A stretch of DNA of 64,000 nucleotides from Prunella strophiata (lineage: Eukaryota; Chordata; Aves; Passeriformes; Prunellidae), in assembly GCA_036583965.1 (NCBI GenBank), contig JAZBQD010000019.1, forward strand, positions 6,022,530-6,086,529, read 5' to 3'. Both the position numbers and the translations under genes were made by a program. The notes beneath the pieces were generated by a model. The model saw nothing but the letters and a program-made list of their open reading frames with translations, ran no database searches and had not been told where the DNA came from. The number at the start of each line of letters is the position of its first letter. Position 1 is the stretch's first letter. Below, in pieces: positions 59,683 to 64,000 of this stretch.

Positions 59683-62600
59683 AATAAAAGCCTTAAAAGC
59701 CTTTGTTAGGCGGTGAAGTTTAAGGAGCCGGGGGGCTCGGGTGAGCAGGTCCCGGCGGTGGGGCTTTGTGGGGGGATTAATCGCCGTATTCGCCATCTGC
59801 AGAAGGTTTGTTTGTATGGCTATCGATACCTTTTCTCGGCCTTTTAATTATTCGAGATGCGTTTTGCCTGCCCTTGTACCCAAGGGTCATCTGAGCAGGT
59901 TAAGCGCAGAGAGTGTTCCAGCGTGTAAGTTGTGTCGGGAAGGAGCCGGGCCGGCTCGTAAAATGGATGGTGAGCTTTGTGCCGAGCTGGGAGGAGGCGC
60001 CGGCACCGGGAGCGCCCGGACAGCACCGGCTGCCTTGGGAGCCGTCCCCGGGCTGCGATGGGGAGAAGCGCCTCTCGGAGCAGTGAAAAATCCCGACAGG
60101 GGGGCACCTGGGGTGGCACTCAGCCTCTAGTTCCTCTGCCCCAGGCGGGTGGCTCTTGAGGAGCCTGTGAGAAAATGTTGCAACCACAATGATTAATCTG
60201 TGCTTTGCTCTGATGCCCTAATTTAGTGGCAGGTCTAGGAAGGGGGTTTGAGTCTTGAGTTGTTTCTTGATACTTTTTTTTTGTTGTTGTTGTTTTGTTT
60301 ATTGCTATTTTTAAAATTTTTTTAAATTATTTTTTCTTTTGCCTTTTTGCATTTGTTATTTTTTACTTACCGTTCTGCCCCACTGGAGGACTTTTTTCTT
60401 TCTTTTTTTTTTGGAATTCACTTATCCTGGATGTAATCTGCTTTCTTCAGAATGCAAGAATGAGTATGCAAAGCTTATCCTTCCTTCCTAAAGGCAAGGC
60501 TTAAGAAAGAGAATTTTGTTGTTTTCTGTTTCCTGCAGACAAAGTTCAAAGTCGGGAATGTTTCTTATAAAGAAGTGTTCTGATTACTCCTGTTGTAGGG
60601 TTTTAATGGAAAACATAAAGCTGTGTCTGTGGTACATTCATCCTGGGGGCTGTTGATGTACAGTTGAGCAAAGATGGCTAAGCAAAAAAAGGAAGGATGT
60701 GAGCTCAGCAGAGAGCTTCATGGAAATATCAAGCATTTCTCAAGAACCTGGGTTGTTTTTGAAGAGTTTAGGTTTGATAGTGTCCATATTCAGAATACCT
60801 TGAAGGGAGAAGTCCTTTATGTCCATTTCTTTATCGCCTTTGATGATAAAACTTGGGCTGATTGTATATACAGTACACCTCAATTTTGGCATGGGTTGAG
60901 ATCTTTTATTCCTTGCCTCTCCCTCTGCTTGTGTGTGGATAGTGTTTATCTCTTGATAGTTAATGTAAAGCTTGTTGTTTACTTAATTATAAGTTGTGAG
61001 ATTCAGAAAATATGGAGTTTGCCCAAGTTTATGTCTCAGTCTTAAAAGTGAAATTTGGTCGTAGCAGTATCTGGAGGTGTGGATTTTTATACTGGCCTGT
61101 TGAGTCCATTTTTTAATGTGGTTCCAAGCTTCTCATATATGTACAGGGGTCAAGATCCCCTAAGAAATCAAGTATCAGTGCCCTGATTAGATACTGAATT
61201 ATTTGGGTTTTAGCCATTCTTCAGTAGCTGTATCACTTTGATGTGCTCCTGGGTTTTCCCCAGGTGCTGCAAGGACAGTATTTCAGTGCATGGAGTGGGT
61301 GAAACAGAGTTGTTGGGAGCTTTGTTTGCTCATGGAGTCTCATTTGAGCCAAATTTGAGGCTTTTGGTGAGAAGTATGAGGTTTTTCTCAACATTCTTTT
61401 AACAAACTCCAGTGTGCAGATGGCTGATGCAATGAAAAGCTTTTCCTCAGGTCTGTGCTGTGCCACTTCACTATTAGCAGAGGAATTCTGGTGTCTTTTT
61501 CAGTAAATGAGCCATTTAGGGTTATGGGTTAGTTACTTTTGTAGTGGCTTGCACCTGGTAGGTAACCCAGATTCATTTTTCTAGTGTGCTGTAAGTCTTT
61601 ATAGCATAAAATACATATTTATGATGCTATAGGTGCTAAATAAAATGATAAGTGATTTCTGGAGCATTCATTCTGGGTCTTAAGATGGTATAAGCCAGTG
61701 AAATTTAATATTCTGACACGAGTGCCTTGCAGAAGAACTTCAGCTTTTCAGTTTCTCAGAGTTGAGCCTTGAAACTTATTTTCTGGTGTCTGAAGGGGAT
61801 GATTTAGGGGATGATGGAACACCAGGGGTTTTCTCCTGGATTTTTGCCACTGCAGTCCAGCTCCAGAATCTGTTTGAGAAGCCTGTACCCTGTGCTGATG
61901 GCTCTGAGGGGCAGTGGCTGTCCCTGTTTTTTCTTACACCTCTGTGAGGTCTTTAGGATGCCACTGCTTTTGTCTGTTAATTTCTCTCAGCGCTGGGGGA
62001 ACTGAGCCACCATTGCTGGAGTCGAAAGTGAATACAAAACCCTTTTGTATAACCTGGGCTGTAAGCAGAGGAGGAATCTTTCAGTAAATCTCCTGTAGAG
62101 TCTCCCCACAGGTATGGGGAAGGTTAAGTGGTTTCTGGCTCACAGAACAGTGGTTTTACTGCTTTCTGGATTTTTCTGGATTGTTTGCCTTGCCATCGGG
62201 TTTACCTGTGTTGTCTGTTCTTTGCACTGCCTCAAACTTGAAAAGTTTAGTGAATTCCTTCAATAAAAATGACCAGAAATGGTTTTCCAGTGCCCACTAA
62301 AGATGAAGGGGACAGCATAGTGCTACTGCCTGTCCTTCATCAGCATCAAGGCACTGAAAATCAGGGAAGAATAGCTGTGGAGGATTTGCCTGCTGCAGAA
62401 ATTTTCCATAATTTTGCTCTGCTGGTGCTTTGGTTCCATTTATCAGTGAAGGTCTAATAATTTGCCAGTGAGCTGATGGAAGCAGCAGGAGGGTTTTCTG
62501 GGTTTTGTTTACAGTCATGCTTGCTTTGCCCTTTAAAACACAGTGTCTCCAGTCTGCAGTCTGGGTCTCTTAGTGGGGGTGCCTGAAATACCAACAGCCA

Positions 62601-63510
62601 GTCCACGCTTAGCTGAGGAGCTGCTGCAGCTGTGATCAGATGGTCCAGGTTGTCAGGGGGTCTGTAACAGGGTGATGCCATAGTAAGAGGTTTTTCTTTG
62701 AAGCCCTTTCAAGCTTTTCTAGCAATTCAACCTTTTGTTGAAATGCTTTTCCTTTCCTGGAGGAACGTGCTGGACCATTTTTGGAAGGTGTAGGGGAGAA
62801 CAAATGTAGCTGCATACTCTTATCAGCATCCTAAGTGTGGCAATCAAGTCAACTGTTGGTTTAAAGGTGGAGGTGTGAAGTGGATAATCGATTTTATTCT
62901 CTCATTTAATTGCCATCCCCATCTTCTGGTTGGTTTCTCTCTTATCAGAAGTGCCCATCAAGGGCTTACTTAGGTTAGGCTAAGGTGGCATGCCCTTTGT
63001 AAGCCTCGAGGAGCTGAGGAGCAGTGCCATGCTGTCTCCTTGGTGCCACCAGAGGAGACCACGCTGCTGTCATGATGTGTGATGCGTGAATTCACCTACA
63101 GCTGCTCAGGTGCTCACTCCTCCCCTGCACGTTGTGCAAGCAGCCATAGACCTTTGTTCCTCCCTATCCTTGAACTATAGTGCCTGGAGTTTGTGCTGTC
63201 TGGTTCCAAGACTCTGATTGCTCATGGTGAAGTGGAAAAAAAAAATTAGTCAATAAATATTAATAACACTGTCAAATGTCAGTGACGTTGCAGTGTGAGC
63301 CCAAATCTCCTAAGATTGTGAATGTTCCTTGGAAGCCTGGAGGACTCTTGCTGAGCCTGTGTAACAGTGGATTGAATTCTTGAATGTGTTCATGTTGCTC
63401 AATAGTAATGTTGCACCAATTTGTGTTTAAATGCTGGATTTCAAGTAGGCTTTCATGAGATTTTTGATATTAAAGGGGACCTTGAATGACAGAAGCTGCT
63501 AATTTTGAAA

Positions 63511-63533
63511 TTTTTTTTTTTTTTTTTTTTTTT
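63511..63533. repeat. T23 homopolymer in HIF1A intron 1
   Basis: Uninterrupted T23 that gives an artificial polyphenylalanine start to an overlapping reading frame. Confidence 0.9.
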
Positions 63534-64000
63534 GTACTACCAAAGAGAATTTGGCAGTATTAATTTATTCCTAAAGAGTTTTGGTGTTAGGGCATGCCAA
63601 CAAAATAATTTTTACCTGGTTGCAGAGTGTGCATGGCTAAGTAAACCCAGGAGGGAAGTCCCACCTGGTTTAGTGGTGGTGTACAAGAGCATCAAGCTTT
63701 TCCTGATGATACTTCCAAGGAGATGCAAATACCAATTCAATTACAAGATGTGTTCTTTAAAAAACAAGCAGATTCAAAACAAAAACAAATCTTGCAAGAG
63801 CCTTACAAGAAGGCACAGTAACCCATACCTGTTCCTAGCAAGCTGGTATCCAAAAGGAAGGAATGTTCCAGATTACTGCACCTTTTATCTTCACATACAG
63901 TTATATGGGCAGGTGTTTACATGCCTCAGAAAAACCACCTAGGTAATGCATGGAAAGAACTTGGACCTTAATCATCTTTTCATGTTATAACAGCCCTTTC

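Larger units (their letters stand above)
57830..60130. promoter_or_regulatory. HIF1A: CpG island and promoter region of HIF1A
   Basis: CpG density rises sharply from about 57.83 kb, stays high through the first exon and fades near 60.13 kb, well into intron 1. No TATA box or CCAAT box is visible between 58780 and 59110, and GC-rich Sp-type sequence is abundant, as expected for a TATA-less housekeeping-type HIF1A promoter. The upstream half is a 21-bp tandem repeat. The transcription start cannot be fixed from sequence; I expect it between about 58780 and 59000. YY1-like sequence (GCCATTTTG) is visible at 59326-59334 just inside intron 1. Confidence 0.85.
59145..64000 (+). other. HIF1A: HIF1A intron 1 (5' part)
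   Basis: Everything after the donor at 59145 to the window end is interpreted as intron 1, which is long in other vertebrates. The first kilobase is still CpG-rich (with a G16 run at 59667-59682). After 60.2 kb it becomes ordinary AT-rich DNA with T-rich tracts (60270-60420), a T23 run at 63511-63533 and no recognisable exon. The 145-codon frame at 63505-63942 starts in the poly-T run (FFFFFFF) and looks like chance. I see no exon encoding the HIF bHLH region before the window ends. Confidence 0.75.

Noticed and set aside
63505..63942. 145-codon + strand frame in HIF1A intron 1
   Set aside because: It begins in a T23 run, has no recognisable domain and its composition resembles neighbouring noncoding DNA.

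Overview
The window reads as bird nuclear DNA, most likely from a songbird. It has a compact, repeat-poor background, five degraded CR1 LINE 3' fragments, several short solo LTRs of the kind common in passerine genomes, and a CpG-island promoter. There is no bacterial-type gene density. The only protein-coding exon I can name is the first coding exon of HIF1A at 59110-59144 on the + strand. It encodes MDSPGGVTDKKR, the N-terminus I recall for avian HIF-1 alpha, with a perfect Kozak context and a splice donor in the expected phase.

Layout: 1-57.3 kb is intergenic DNA upstream of HIF1A. In vertebrates PRKCH normally lies further upstream on the same strand, but I see none of its exons here. This stretch holds a short solo LTR with a 5-bp target-site duplication (3091-3293), a GGAT tetranucleotide array running into a 500-N gap (4198-4797), CR1 fragments (about 11.5, 17.4, 22.4 and 30.7 kb), a 0.7-kb LTR ending at 14202, a probable LTR at 18.5-19.0 kb, a homogeneous 20-bp minisatellite of 37 units (35921-36661) beside a second 500-N gap, an orphan CpG island with a strong splice-donor-like site (about 39.8-40.9 kb), and a TATA- and polyA-bearing LTR (54032-54377). 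Several AT-rich stretches look like conserved regulatory DNA, but only alignment can show that.

From 57.3 kb a CR1 copy leads into the HIF1A CpG island. About 830 bp of it (57945-58778) is a 21-bp tandem repeat. Nearly every unit carries a GC-box core (GGGCGG) and a CACCC/KLF-type element, so dozens of potential Sp/KLF sites lie within about 0.3-1.2 kb of the HIF1A start codon. Between array and start codon are an E-box/HRE-type CACGTG, an 18-bp perfect palindrome made of two CAGCTG E-boxes, and a two-codon upstream ORF. After the exon, the rest of the window to 64000 is HIF1A intron 1.

Nearly all other open reading frames are chance frames or frames held open by tandem repeats or N runs. 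The most interesting element is the promoter-proximal GC-box minisatellite, a candidate length-variable regulator of HIF1A. The orphan CpG island is next.
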